A DNA stretch of 64,000 bases from Pseudaminobacter salicylatoxidans (GTDB lineage: Bacteria > Pseudomonadota > Alphaproteobacteria > Rhizobiales > Rhizobiaceae): positions 16,171 through 80,170 of the forward strand of contig NZ_QGGG01000002.1 of assembly GCF_003148475.1 (NCBI RefSeq), given 5' to 3'. The position numbers and the translations under genes are program-made. Below the pieces are notes generated by a model. The model was not told the DNA's origin. It was given only the letters and a program-made list of their open reading frames with translations, and searched no databases. Each line of letters starts with the position of its first letter. Position 1 is the stretch's first letter. Of the stretch, positions 40,196 to 51,309 are shown in pieces.

Positions 40196-40990
40196 ATGCG
40201 CGACCTTCTGAACGATCTCGAAACCTCCGACTTCCTGTCTGATCCCGACCCCGTGCGCCGCGCGCAAGGCCAGCTCAAGCGGCAACTGCCCAAGCGCTTC
40301 TACAAGGAAGCGAGCGTTGCGCAGGCCCCCGAGGGTTTCGCCGTGCATCTCGACGGCAAATCGGTGCGCACGCCGGCCAGGGCCTTGCTGGCATTGCCGA
40401 CGCAGGCCGCCGCGCAACTGGTCGCCGACGAGTTCGCCGCGCAGGGAGAAGAGATAGATCCGATGACCATGCCGGTGACGCGCCTGGTCAATACGGCAAT
40501 CGACGGCGTTGCCGTCGATCCGCAGGCGGTGCTGGAAGACATTTTGCGCTTCGCCTCCTCCGATCTGCTCTGCTACCGCGCCGACAGTCCTGAAAAGCTG
40601 GTGGCGAGACAGGCCGAGGCCTGGGATGGCGTGCTGGATTGGGCGCGCGCTTCGCTGGGCGCCCGTTTCCTGCTGGCCGAAGGGATCATGCATGTCGAGC
40701 AGCCACGCGAGGCGATCGGCGCCATCGGCATTCACCTGAGCCAGCGCAACGAACCGATGCGGCTTGCCGCGCTGCATCTGATGACATCGCTGACGGGCTC
40801 GGCTCTGCTGGCGCTTGCCGTCGAGACCGGCGAACTCGATGCCGAATCTGCCTGGGCTGCCGCCCATGTCGACGAAGACTGGCAGATCGAGCATTGGGGG
40901 CAGGATGCGGAAGCCGTGGCGCGCCGCAACAGCCGCAAGCGCGACATGATGGCGGCGGTCGATCTGCTCAAGGCGCTTTCGACACGCTGA
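40196..40990 (+). CDS. ATP12-family F1-ATPase assembly chaperone
   Basis: Homologue of mitochondrial ATP12, which binds the F1 alpha subunit until it joins the hexamer. 264 residues. The family features KRFYKEASVAQAPEGFAVHL and MPVTRLVNTAIDGV are present, as is the long helical C-terminal domain. ATP12 is essentially confined to alphaproteobacteria and mitochondria, which supports the placement of the organism. Starts 7 bases after the transporter gene. Confidence 0.9.
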   Translation: MRDLLNDLETSDFLSDPDPVRRAQGQLKRQLPKRFYKEASVAQAPEGFAVHLDGKSVRTPARALLALPTQAAAQLVADEFAAQGEEIDPMTMPVTRLVNTAIDGVAVDPQAVLEDILRFASSDLLCYRADSPEKLVARQAEAWDGVLDWARASLGARFLLAEGIMHVEQPREAIGAIGIHLSQRNEPMRLAALHLMTSLTGSALLALAVETGELDAESAWAAAHVDEDWQIEHWGQDAEAVARRNSRKRDMMAAVDLLKALSTR

Positions 40991-41020
40991 TGTTGGTGCG
41001 GGCCGGAAGCCTGCCGCGGC

Positions 41021-41037
41021 AGCACGTCTGTTGTGCA
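41021..41037 (+). promoter_or_regulatory. NtrC-binding-site-like palindrome upstream of glnII
   Basis: AGCACGTCTGTTGTGCA has the GCAC-N7-GTGC core of NtrC enhancer sites. It lies 96 bp before the -24 element of the sigma-54 promoter, a normal enhancer distance. Confidence 0.65.
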
Positions 41038-41132
41038 ATGCTTCCGCTCAAACGAGTGCGATTGCTCATCTTTTGAGCAGGCAGCCGGATGCGATCCCGT
41101 CTCTTGGCGTGAGAATCCCGGATTTCTCAAAC

Positions 41133-41147
41133 TGGCACGGAGCTTGC
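41133..41147 (+). promoter_or_regulatory. Sigma-54 promoter of glnII
   Basis: TGGCACGGAGCTTGC matches the sigma-54 consensus TGGCACG-N4-TTGC without mismatch, including the GG-N10-GC spacing. It is 55 bp before the glnII start. glnII genes of rhizobia are known to be NtrC/sigma-54 controlled. Confidence 0.92.
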
Positions 41148-41202
41148 TTTTCTATCTGTGACCGGCCGCCTCATGGCCGATGCAGATGGATGAGAGGTTC
41201 GC

Positions 41203-42243
41203 ATGACGAAGTACAAGCTCGAGTATATTTGGCTGGATGGATATACGCCGACGCCCAATCTTCGCGGAAAGACGCAGGTCAAGGAATTTGCCGAGTTCCC
41301 GACCCTGGAACAGCTTCCGCTTTGGGGATTTGACGGCAGTTCCACGATGCAGGCCGAGGGCAAGAGTTCGGATTGCGTCCTGAAGCCGGTTGCGGTCTAT
41401 CCCGACCCGGCCCGCACCAACGGCGCGCTCGTCTTGTGCGAGGTCATGATGCCGGATGGCGTCACGCCGCATCCGTCGAACACCCGCGCCACCGTGCAGG
41501 ACGATGATGGCGCCTGGTTCGGTTTCGAGCAGGAATATTTCCTCTACAAGGATGGCCGCCCGCTCGGCTTTCCGGAGCATGGCTATCCGGCCCCGCAGGG
41601 TCCTTACTACACCGGCGTCGGCTACAAGAATGTCGGCAACATCGCCCGTCAAATCGTCGAGGAGCATCTCGACCTGTGCCTTGCGGCCGGCATCAACCAT
41701 GAAGGCATCAACGCCGAAGTGGCCAAGGGCCAGTGGGAGTTCCAGATTTTCGGCAAGGGCTCGAAGAAGGCGGCCGACGAGATCTGGCTTGCCCGCTACC
41801 TGCTGGAGCGCCTGACGGAAAAATACTGCGTGGACGTCGAATATCATTGCAAGCCGCTCGGCGATACCGACTGGAACGGCTCGGGCATGCATTGCAATTT
41901 CTCGACCAGTTTCATGCGCGAGGCGGGTGGCAAGGACTATTTCGAGGCGCTGATGGATGCCTTTGCGGAAGCGCGCGCCGATCACATCGCCGTCTACGGT
42001 CCCGACAACCATCTGCGCCTGACCGGCAAGCACGAAACGGCTTCCATCCATGTGTTCAGCTATGGCGTGGCCGATCGCGGCGCCTCGATCCGCGTGCCGC
42101 ACAGTTTTGTCAACAATGGCTATCGCGGCTATCTGGAAGATCGCCGTCCGAACTCGCAGGGCGATCCCTACCAGATCGCGTCGCGCGTGCTGAAAACGAT
42201 CTCGGACGTGCCGACCTTCTCGGAGAAGAAGGCGGCTGCCTGA
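41203..42243 (+). CDS. glnII: Glutamine synthetase type II (GSII)
   Basis: ATP-dependent amidation of glutamate to glutamine by the eukaryote-like GS class found in rhizobia and relatives. 346 residues, compared with about 470 for GSI. Visible signatures are LPLWGFDGSSTMQAEG near residue 39, GFEQEYFLY, and NGSGMHCNFST. It lacks the adenylylation tyrosine region of GSI, so its control is mainly at transcription. The sigma-54 promoter and NtrC-like site upstream fit that. It faces glnA-glnB and ends in its own terminator. Confidence 0.97.
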   Translation: MTKYKLEYIWLDGYTPTPNLRGKTQVKEFAEFPTLEQLPLWGFDGSSTMQAEGKSSDCVLKPVAVYPDPARTNGALVLCEVMMPDGVTPHPSNTRATVQDDDGAWFGFEQEYFLYKDGRPLGFPEHGYPAPQGPYYTGVGYKNVGNIARQIVEEHLDLCLAAGINHEGINAEVAKGQWEFQIFGKGSKKAADEIWLARYLLERLTEKYCVDVEYHCKPLGDTDWNGSGMHCNFSTSFMREAGGKDYFEALMDAFAEARADHIAVYGPDNHLRLTGKHETASIHVFSYGVADRGASIRVPHSFVNNGYRGYLEDRRPNSQGDPYQIASRVLKTISDVPTFSEKKAAA

Positions 42244-42268
42244 AAAATAACGCAGGGGAGCACTCGCA

Positions 42269-42300
42269 AAAGGCCCGGAGGCAACTCCGGGCCTTTTCGC
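42269..42300 (+). terminator. Rho-independent terminator of glnII
   Basis: A 12-bp stem AAAGGCCCGGAG (42269-42280) pairs with CTCCGGGCCTTT (42285-42296), GCAA tetraloop, ending in TTTTCGC. Confidence 0.9.
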
Positions 42301-42326
42301 ATTAGGCGGCTGTTCCGCGCTTATCT

Positions 42327-42605
42327 TTATGGCTTTTGGTGGTAGTCGGTATCCTTCCACGGCGGATTATAACTGCAATAGAAAGCTTCGCTGTTCGGTC
42401 TTCCCCAAAGAGTAACGGATCCATACCGGGGATGATCGTCATTTAGCCATATCCAATGAAAAAACAGATCTGAAGGATGCTCAAGCTCTTCCGCTAGATC
42501 ATTCAGAATCTCGTGTTTCATAAGGTGCATGCACTCGTCATGAAGGTGCCCGGGTGGACAATTTTCAATCCAGATAAAGGAAGGGTTTGTTTTCCAACTG
42601 GTCAT
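42327..42605 (-). CDS. Uncharacterised ORF of unusual composition
   Basis: I do not recognise this protein. From the ATG at 42605 it has 92 residues (MTSWKTNPSFIWIENCPPG...). From a TTG at 42641 it has 104, but that start lies against the glnA terminator. Neither start has a clear ribosome-binding site. The product is rich in Trp, His, Pro, Asn and Tyr, with HLHDECMHLMKHEI and FHWIWLNDDHP stretches. The DNA is visibly more A/T-rich than its neighbours and uses codons they avoid. It sits alone between two terminators. It may be a recently acquired gene, a decayed gene or chance. Confidence 0.4.
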   Translation of the reverse strand: MTSWKTNPSFIWIENCPPGHLHDECMHLMKHEILNDLAEELEHPSDLFFHWIWLNDDHPRYGSVTLWGRPNSEAFYCSYNPPWKDTDYHQKP

Positions 42606-42640
42606 ACATTGAGTTTCGGCGGAGGTGTAACCCAATGTCA

Positions 42641-42678
42641 AACAAAAAAGCCCCGGATCGCTCCGGGGCTTTCTTGTA
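42641..42678 (-). terminator. Rho-independent terminator of glnBA (bidirectional)
   Basis: On the minus strand AGCCCCGGA-GCGA-TCCGGGGCT (42670-42649) is followed by TTTTTGTTT, 23 bases after the glnA stop. The plus strand also gives a T-rich tail (TTTCTTG). Confidence 0.92.
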
Positions 42679-42692
42679 ATTATTTTCGGTAC

Positions 42693-44102
42693 TTACACCG
42701 AGTAGTACATGTCGAATTCGACCGGATGCGGCGTCATTTCGAAGCGCATCACCTCGGCCATCTTGAGTTCGATGAAGGCGTCGATCTGGTCGTCGTCGAA
42801 CACGCCGCCGGCCTTCAGGAAGCCGCGATCCTTATCGAGGCTCTGCAGGGCTTCGCGCAGGCTGCCGCACACGGTCGGGATCTTCTTCAGCTCCTTGGGG
42901 GGCAGGTCGTAAAGGTCCTTGTCCATCGGCTGGCCGGGATGGATCTTGTTCTTGATACCGTCGAGGCCGGCCATGAGCAGGGCCGCAAAGGCGAGATACG
43001 GGTTCGCACCCGGATCGGGGAAGCGGATTTCGACGCGCTTCGATTTCGGCGAGGTGCCGAACGGAATGCGGCAGGAGGCCGAACGGTTGCGCGCCGAGTA
43101 GGCGAGCAGCACCGGCGCTTCATAACCCGGGACCAGACGCTTGTAGGAGTTGGTTAGCGGGTTGGTGAAGGCGTTGACAGCCTTGGCGTGCTTGATGACG
43201 CCGCCGATGAAATACAGGCAGCTTTCCGAGAGACCGGCATATTCGTTGCCCGCGAAGGTCGGCTTGCCATCCTTCCAGATCGACATATGCACATGCATGC
43301 CCGAACCATTGTCGCCGAACACGGGCTTGGGCATGAAGGTGGCCGTCTTGCCATAGGCGTTGGCAACCTGATGCACGACATATTTGTAAAGCATCATCTT
43401 GTCGGCGTTGCGCACGAGCGCGTCGAACCGGACGCCCAGTTCATGCTGGGCGGCCGCGACCTCATGATGGTGCTTTTCGACCTGGACGCCCATTTCGCCG
43501 AGCACGGTCAGCATTTCGGAACGCATGTCCTGGCAGGAATCGATCGGCGGCACCGGGAAATAGCCGCCCTTCATGCGCGGACGGTGGCCGAGATTGCCGG
43601 TTTCATAGTCGGTGTCGTCGTTCGACGGCAGTTCGCTCGCATCGAGCTTGAACCCCGTATTGTAGGGATCGGCCTTGTACTTCACGTCGTCGAAAACGAA
43701 GAACTCGGCTTCCGGTCCGACAAAGATGGTGTCGCCGATGCCCTCGGCCTTCACATAGGCTTCGGCCTTCTTGGCGGTGCCGCGCGGGTCGCGATTGTAG
43801 GCTTCGCCCGAAACGGGATCGAGAATGTCGCACAGCACGACCATGGTCGACTGGGCGAAGAAGGGGTCCATGTGAACCGTTTCCGGATCGGGCATCAGGA
43901 CCATGTCCGATTCATTGATCGCCTTCCAGCCGGCGATCGAGGAGCCGTCGAACATCACGCCGTCGGCAAACATGTCTTCGTTGACCTCGGAGATGTCCAT
44001 GGTCACGTGCTGCAGCTTGCCCTTGGGATCGGTAAAGCGCAGATCGACGAACTTTACGTCGTTGTCCTTGATCTGTTTCAGGATGTCGTTGGCTGTCGTC
44101 AT
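42693..44102 (-). CDS. glnA: Glutamine synthetase type I
   Basis: Dodecameric GSI. 469 residues with the [11 protein letters not shown] segment (50-60), [10 protein letters not shown] (129-138), [10 protein letters not shown] (265-274) and the adenylylation site at Tyr398 in [10 protein letters not shown]. It should therefore be switched off by the GlnE adenylyltransferase when nitrogen is plentiful. It lies 44 bp behind glnB in one unit. Confidence 0.98.
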   Translation of the reverse strand: MTTANDILKQIKDNDVKFVDLRFTDPKGKLQHVTMDISEVNEDMFADGVMFDGSSIAGWKAINESDMVLMPDPETVHMDPFFAQSTMVVLCDILDPVSGEAYNRDPRGTAKKAEAYVKAEGIGDTIFVGPEAEFFVFDDVKYKADPYNTGFKLDASELPSNDDTDYETGNLGHRPRMKGGYFPVPPIDSCQDMRSEMLTVLGEMGVQVEKHHHEVAAAQHELGVRFDALVRNADKMMLYKYVVHQVANAYGKTATFMPKPVFGDNGSGMHVHMSIWKDGKPTFAGNEYAGLSESCLYFIGGVIKHAKAVNAFTNPLTNSYKRLVPGYEAPVLLAYSARNRSASCRIPFGTSPKSKRVEIRFPDPGANPYLAFAALLMAGLDGIKNKIHPGQPMDKDLYDLPPKELKKIPTVCGSLREALQSLDKDRGFLKAGGVFDDDQIDAFIELKMAEVMRFEMTPHPVEFDMYYSV

Positions 44103-44146
44103 GATGTCTTTTCCTGTGTGATGACGTTTGGAGCGGTCTGGGGGGG

Positions 44147-46316
<2,170 letters not shown>

Positions 46317-46354
46317 CCCATTGCTGGCCGGGGCCGGGAGCTTGCGGACAAAAC

Positions 46355-47671
46355 CTAGTGGTCGGCGTCTTCGGGCGGACGGGCGTTGCGACCCTTGCCG
46401 AATGTATAGCCGGTCTCCACGGCCTTCTTGCCGAACTTGTCGCGCAGGGCGTCGATGGCGCCTTCCGCAAGTGCGCGTTTGCGCGACTGCACATCGATCA
46501 GGTCTGGCGGATCGGCGCGGTCGGCAGCGCTCAGGTCGCTGACGCCAATGCCGAGCAGGCGGTATTTCGTGCCGTCGGTTTCCTTTTCCAGCAATTGCAG
46601 CCCGGTCTGGAAAATGCGGTCGGCCAGCCGCGTGGGGTCGCCGAGCTGCCGGTTGCGGGTGCGGATCTTGAAATCATGGGTCTTCAGCTTCAGCACCACG
46701 GTACGCCCGGCAATGCCGGCTTTCTTGAGTCTGGCCGAGACTTTCTCCGACAAGGCCCGCAGGATCGGAACCAGATCGGCGGCGGTGGCAAGGTCGGTGT
46801 CGAAGGTGGTTTCGGCCGACACGCTCTTGGCATCGTGGTCGGGTTCGACGCGGCGTTCATCCTGGCCGCGCGAAAGGCGGTAGAGGCGATCGCCCATCGT
46901 GCCGTAGCGGCGCATGAGTTCACCGCGCTCCATGCGCTGAAGCTGGCTGATCATGCGGATGCCGTCCTGCTCCAGCGTTGCGGCGAACGCCTTGCCCACA
47001 CCCCAGATCATCGTCACCGGCTGTTCCGCGAGAAAACCGACTGCCTCGTCTTGCCCGATGACGGAAAAGCCGCGCGGCTTGCGGAAGTCGGAGGCAATCT
47101 TGGCGAGGAATTTGCAATAGGAAAGGCCAGCCGAAACGGTGATGCCGATTTCTTTCTCGACCGCCCGCGTGAAACGCGCCAGCACCAGCGCCGGCGGCTG
47201 GCCGTGCAGGCGTTCGGTGCCGGAAAGGTCCAGAAACGCCTCGTCGATGGACAGTGGCTCCACCAGCGGGGTCAGCGCCTGCATCATGGCGCGCACCTCG
47301 CGCCCGACCCGGACGTACTTTTCCATGTCCGGCTTTATCACCACCGCCCCGGGGCAGGCTTCGAGCGCCTTGAACATGGGCATGGCCGAGCGCACGCCAT
47401 TGATGCGGGCAATGTAGCAGGCCGTTGAGACGACGCCGCGCTTGCCGCCGCCGACGATCACCGGCCTGTCCTTGAGCGCCGGGTTGTCGCGTTTTTCGAC
47501 GGCTGCATAGAAGGCGTCGCAGTCGATATGCGCGATGGCGAGCGCATAAAGCTCCGGATGGCGTATCAGGCGGGGGCTGCCGCAGGCGCGACAGCGCATG
47601 CCCCCGCCGTGCTGCGGGCTCAGGCAGTCGCGGCAGAAACCGTGGCTGGGGTCGTTGACAGATGCGGACAT
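46355..47671 (-). CDS. dinB: DNA polymerase IV (Y family)
   Basis: Translesion polymerase. The longest frame has 442 residues from an ATG at 47683, but that codon lies inside a LexA-type box, so the ATG at 47671 (MSASVND, 438 residues) is used here. A CRDC...CRAC cysteine set near the N-terminus looks like a small zinc ribbon ahead of the catalytic domain. Metal ligands are in [14 protein letters not shown] and [11 protein letters not shown]. Thumb, little-finger and C-terminal regions are present. It converges with nnr. Confidence 0.93.
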   Translation of the reverse strand: MSASVNDPSHGFCRDCLSPQHGGGMRCRACGSPRLIRHPELYALAIAHIDCDAFYAAVEKRDNPALKDRPVIVGGGKRGVVSTACYIARINGVRSAMPMFKALEACPGAVVIKPDMEKYVRVGREVRAMMQALTPLVEPLSIDEAFLDLSGTERLHGQPPALVLARFTRAVEKEIGITVSAGLSYCKFLAKIASDFRKPRGFSVIGQDEAVGFLAEQPVTMIWGVGKAFAATLEQDGIRMISQLQRMERGELMRRYGTMGDRLYRLSRGQDERRVEPDHDAKSVSAETTFDTDLATAADLVPILRALSEKVSARLKKAGIAGRTVVLKLKTHDFKIRTRNRQLGDPTRLADRIFQTGLQLLEKETDGTKYRLLGIGVSDLSAADRADPPDLIDVQSRKRALAEGAIDALRDKFGKKAVETGYTFGKGRNARPPEDADH

Positions 47672-47677
47672 CGCTGC

Positions 47678-47692
47678 GAACATAAGTGGAAC
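47678..47692 (-). promoter_or_regulatory. SOS (LexA) box of dinB
   Basis: On the minus strand GTTCCACTTATGTTC is an exact GTTC-N7-GTTC, the LexA site of alphaproteobacteria. It ends 6 bases before the preferred dinB start. Confidence 0.75.
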
Positions 47693-47752
47693 ATCATGAT
47701 TTTATGGCAGCCGGTCGCCGCCTACAAGCGGCAAGCGGGAGGATGCACGTCA

Positions 47753-48325
47753 ATGCTGACAATCGTTCCGGTGACGGGCGACCTTTGGCCGAAATTCGAG
47801 CATTTATTCGGCAAGCAGGGTGCCTGCTATGGGTGCTGGTGCACGCATTTTCGACTTCCGCCGGCGGTTCGGCGCGAAAACGACCGTGTCCGCAACAAGG
47901 AATTCATCAAGGCGCGAATCGAAACCGGCCCGCCGCCAGGCCTTCTGGCAATAGAGGACGATGTTGCCGCTGGCTGGATGCAGATCGGTCCGCGTGCCGA
48001 TGTGCCGGAGTGGAACAAGCCGAACAGGGTGTCGATGCCGCTCGAACCGGGCGAGGCCGACGATCCGGCGGTCTGGGCGATTTCGTGTTTCTTCATTCGC
48101 AGCTCGGCGCGCGGTAAAGGGCTTACCCATCGCCTGGTCGCGGCAGGCATCGACTTTGCAAAGGCCAACGGCGCGCGGCATCTGGAGGCATGCCCGATGA
48201 CCGAATCGAAGGATTCGCGCTCCGTCGGGCTGTTCGTGGGCTCCACCCGTGTATTCGAGAAGGCCGGCTTCGAACTGGTGGCCGAGCGCAAGCAAGGTCG
48301 CCCGCTCATGCGCCTTGCAATGTGA
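47753..48325 (+). CDS. GNAT-family N-acetyltransferase
   Basis: Acetyl-CoA-dependent acyltransferase of unknown substrate. 190 residues from the ATG at 47753, which follows GGGAGG by 10 bases. The acetyl-CoA loop reads SSARGKGLTHRLV (near 120-132), preceded by the strand AVWAISCFFIR. The C-terminal RVFEKAGFELVAER is the usual GNAT end. An early CYGCWC cysteine cluster is notable. Divergent from dinB with only about 80 bp between. Confidence 0.8.
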   Translation: MLTIVPVTGDLWPKFEHLFGKQGACYGCWCTHFRLPPAVRRENDRVRNKEFIKARIETGPPPGLLAIEDDVAAGWMQIGPRADVPEWNKPNRVSMPLEPGEADDPAVWAISCFFIRSSARGKGLTHRLVAAGIDFAKANGARHLEACPMTESKDSRSVGLFVGSTRVFEKAGFELVAERKQGRPLMRLAM

Positions 48326-48355
48326 GGGAGCCAGCCCTCGCGTCGTGCTTGATTC

Positions 48356-49009
48356 TCAAAGCCCCAGTGCGGAGGCTATCTTCGGGGCAGCATCGGGCCA
48401 GTTGCGGGTTTCCACGACGCCTTCCGGAAGCGGTGGCATGAGGGCGCGCAGTTCCTCATGCGCCATCAGGTGGAAGAGATGCGCATCCGCGACGCTTTCG
48501 CGCGCGGAAAGCAGGTTGCGCGCAATATCGTCGACGAATGCAACCGGACGAGGCACCGCGCCGCGCAACTGGCGTATCGCCGGTCCCTTGGGCTGTTCGG
48601 TGGTAAGCAGCGGGTAGGGGAAGCCGAGGCGGTCCAGAAGCGCGCGGCGCGTGGCGCGATAGCGATGCGGCATCGCCGTCAGCATGACGATTTCAGCACT
48701 TTCGGCCAGCCGTGCGATCGCTTCCGCGGCACCCTGCGGCGCGGTCTGCCAGTCCGCCTGCACCTCGAAGAAATCGGCGATCAGTGTCGAAACGCGTTCG
48801 CTTGCAACAGCCGTCTGTGTCGCGCGCTCGAAGATGTTGCCGCGCAACCGGAACGAATCGGTCCGGAGTTCCAGCCCCAGCGTGTCAATGAAGGCGACGA
48901 ACGGGCTGATGAATTCGAGCACGACCTCATCGACATCGAGCACGAGAAGGGGGCGGTCGTCATTGGCCAGTTCCGCAATCTGCCGGGCGGTCTCGGGATC
49001 GTCGCTCAT
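48356..49009 (-). CDS. HAD-superfamily hydrolase
   Basis: Probable phosphatase. 217 residues with motif I LLVLDVDEVV (nucleophile Asp25, general acid Asp27), motif II LTAMP, a motif III lysine in QPKGPAI and motif IV AFVDDIARN. Substrate unknown. Its start overlaps the stop of the DUF3572 gene (ATGA), so the two are coupled. Confidence 0.82.
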   Translation of the reverse strand: MSDDPETARQIAELANDDRPLLVLDVDEVVLEFISPFVAFIDTLGLELRTDSFRLRGNIFERATQTAVASERVSTLIADFFEVQADWQTAPQGAAEAIARLAESAEIVMLTAMPHRYRATRRALLDRLGFPYPLLTTEQPKGPAIRQLRGAVPRPVAFVDDIARNLLSARESVADAHLFHLMAHEELRALMPPLPEGVVETRNWPDAAPKIASALGL

Positions 49010-49302
49010 ATCGAGGTCTGGTGGCTGTCGTCGCCCAGGGGCAGGTGCCTGAGCGCCTTGCCGATTTCACCCGGCGCGATGCCGCTGGCCTGGGCGAATG
49101 CCATCAGCGTCGGCTCGTGGGCCAGCACGAATTGCAGCACGCCTGCGAGAAAGCCGGGCTCGCCGGCGGCCTGGCGGATGGCCGTGGCCTCGATGCCGGT
49201 GATGGCCAGGAAGCGCGGCAGCAGCTCGGGATCGGCCGCGATGAAGCCCAGCGCCTGGATGGCGATGGATTCTGCTGCTTCCTGTGTCGCGGGATGGTTC
49301 AT
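49006..49302 (-). CDS. DUF3572-family protein
   Basis: Small helical protein of unknown function. 98 residues from the ATG at 49302 (MNHPATQEAAESIAIQALGF), with the ETAL/ITGIEA-like helices and IRQAAGEPGFLAGVLQFVLAHE in the middle. The longer frame from 49440 runs into the divK promoter region and is not family-like; an ATG at 49350 is the other option. Overlaps the HAD gene by four bases. Family assignment is from memory. Confidence 0.65.
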   Translation of the reverse strand: MNHPATQEAAESIAIQALGFIAADPELLPRFLAITGIEATAIRQAAGEPGFLAGVLQFVLAHEPTLMAFAQASGIAPGEIGKALRHLPLGDDSHQTSI

Positions 49303-49529
49303 TGCGGCAAGTCCTGTGCTGTCGATTGTCTCGAAGTAGCCCTTGGCCATTCTTCCGGCAAGTTGGCAAACAGACGCGGACAAGGTGATATAAGGCAGGA
49401 CGAACGGCAACAGGCGCGAGGTTTCCGTTTCGTCAATCATCTCGCGCTAGTCTTGCGATGGGTTTGGTGCCATCGGCAGGGCGCGCGAAAAATGTCTTCC
49501 AATGCGCGATCGGCAGTCGGGACGGGAAA

Positions 49530-49901
49530 ATGGCCAAGAAAGTAATGATCGTCGAGGATAACGAGCTCAATATGAAGCTCTTCCGCGACCTGATCGAGGC
49601 AAGCGGGTATGAGACGGTTCGCACCCGCAATGGGCTCGAGGCGCTCGATCTGGCGCGCACCCACCGGCCGGACCTGATTCTGATGGATATCCAGCTTCCG
49701 GAGGTTTCGGGCCTCGAAGTCACGAAATGGCTGAAAGAGGATGACGAACTGCATGTCATCCCGGTCATCGCGGTGACGGCCTTCGCCATGAAAGGGGATG
49801 AGGAACGCATCCGGCAGGGGGGATGCGAGGCCTATATTTCCAAACCCATTTCAGTGCCTCGATTTATCGAGACGATAAAATCCTATCTGGGCGACGCGTG
49901 A
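49530..49901 (+). CDS. divK: Single-domain response regulator DivK
   Basis: Polar cell-cycle regulator that, when phosphorylated by PleC/DivJ-type kinases, inhibits CtrA activity. 123 residues, only a receiver domain. The acidic pocket is Glu9-Asp10, the phosphoacceptor Asp53 ([13 protein letters not shown]) and the conserved Lys105 (YISKPIS). The start at 49530 gives [18 protein letters not shown], close to Caulobacter DivK. pleD follows after 34 bp, as in other alphaproteobacteria. Confidence 0.95.
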   Translation: MAKKVMIVEDNELNMKLFRDLIEASGYETVRTRNGLEALDLARTHRPDLILMDIQLPEVSGLEVTKWLKEDDELHVIPVIAVTAFAMKGDEERIRQGGCEAYISKPISVPRFIETIKSYLGDA

Positions 49902-49935
49902 TGAACATGCGTCCTCCACAGTCCGGGCAACCATC

Positions 49936-51309
49936 ATGACTGCGCGCATCCTTGTCGTCGACGACATTCCCGCCAATGTGAAGCTGCTGGAAGTGCGGCT
50001 GCTGGCCGAATATTTCGAGGTGCTGACGGCGACCAACGGCGCCGACGCCATCGAGACCTGCGAGAACGGCAAGGTCGATGTCGTGCTCCTCGACGTCATG
50101 ATGCCGGATATGGACGGGTTCGAGGTCTGCCGTCGCCTCAAGAGCGATCCGGCCACGATGCATATTCCGGTGGTGATGATCACGGCGCTGGATCAGGTGG
50201 CGGACCGGGTGCGCGGGCTGGAAGTGGGCGCCGACGACTTCCTGACCAAGCCGGTGAACGACCTGCAACTGATGACGCGGGTGAAGAGCCTGGTGCGGCT
50301 GAAGATGCTGACGGACGAGCTGCGCTTGCGCGCCGCCACCACCCGCAACATCGGCATTGAAGAACTGCTGAGCAGGCGTGCGCCGGCCGAGGGCGACATG
50401 CCGCGCATTCTGCTGATCGACGAGCGGCCGTCCTCCTATGAGCGCATCCAGAAGATGCTGCGCAGTGTGATGGAAGTCGATCTGGCCACCGACCCGCAGG
50501 ATGGATTTTTCCAGGCCGCCGAAAAGCCTTATGACTGCGTGCTCGTTTCGACCGCGCTCGCGGATTTCGATCCGCTGCGTCTTTGCTCGCAATTGCGCTC
50601 GCTTGATCGCACGCGCTTCCTGCCCATCGTCCTGCTGGCCGATCTGGGGGAGGACGACCGCATCATCCGCGGCCTGGAACTGGGCATCAACGATTATCTG
50701 GTGCGGCCCATCGAGCAGCAGGAATTGATTGCGCGGCTGCGCACCCAGGTCAAGCGCAAGCGCTACAACGACCATCTGCGCGCAAGCGTTACCCAGACGA
50801 TCGAAATGGCGGTAACGGACGGGCTGACCGGCCTGCACAATCGCCGCTATCTGGACAGTCACCTGCAGACCCTGTTCGACCGTGCGGTGGCGCGCCGGCG
50901 CCCGCTCTCGATGATGATCACGGATCTGGATCGCTTCAAGTCGGTCAACGACACCTATGGCCATGATGCCGGTGACGAGGTGTTGCGTGAGTTTGCCCGC
51001 CGCCTGCGCCAGAATGTGCGCGGGATAGATCTCGCATGCCGTTACGGCGGCGAGGAATTCGTCGTCGTGATGCCGGATACCGAAGGGCATATCGCCGCCA
51101 AGGTGGCCGAGCGCATCCGTGCGGAGATCGCGCGCCTGCCTTTCACGGTAGGCAAGGATGGGCAGACGCTGGAGGTCACCATCAGCGTCGGCGTGTCGTC
51201 GCTGAAGCGTGGCGCGGATACCGTAGCCGACATGATGAAACGGGCGGATGTGGCGCTTTACGAAGCCAAAAGCGGCGGCCGAAACCGCGTCGTCGCCAAG
51301 GCTGCCTGA
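49936..51309 (+). CDS. pleD: Response regulator/diguanylate cyclase PleD
   Basis: Makes cyclic di-GMP when phosphorylated and controls the motile-to-sessile transition. 457 residues. Receiver 1 (1-120) has phosphoacceptor Asp53 (LLDVMMPDMD) and Lys103-type lysine (DFLTKPV). Receiver 2 (about 155-280) lacks an acceptor Asp (VLVSTALADFD) and serves dimerisation. The GGDEF domain has catalytic GGEEF at 371-375 and the product-inhibition site RGID (RxxD) at 362-365, five residues upstream. All parts for activation and feedback are present. Confidence 0.95.
   Translation: MTARILVVDDIPANVKLLEVRLLAEYFEVLTATNGADAIETCENGKVDVVLLDVMMPDMDGFEVCRRLKSDPATMHIPVVMITALDQVADRVRGLEVGADDFLTKPVNDLQLMTRVKSLVRLKMLTDELRLRAATTRNIGIEELLSRRAPAEGDMPRILLIDERPSSYERIQKMLRSVMEVDLATDPQDGFFQAAEKPYDCVLVSTALADFDPLRLCSQLRSLDRTRFLPIVLLADLGEDDRIIRGLELGINDYLVRPIEQQELIARLRTQVKRKRYNDHLRASVTQTIEMAVTDGLTGLHNRRYLDSHLQTLFDRAVARRRPLSMMITDLDRFKSVNDTYGHDAGDEVLREFARRLRQNVRGIDLACRYGGEEFVVVMPDTEGHIAAKVAERIRAEIARLPFTVGKDGQTLEVTISVGVSSLKRGADTVADMMKRADVALYEAKSGGRNRVVAKAA

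Noticed and set aside
42513-43157. Plus-strand frames at 42513-43157 and 43188-44351 opposite glnA
   Set aside because: They are shadows of glnA, with no ribosome-binding site or family similarity.
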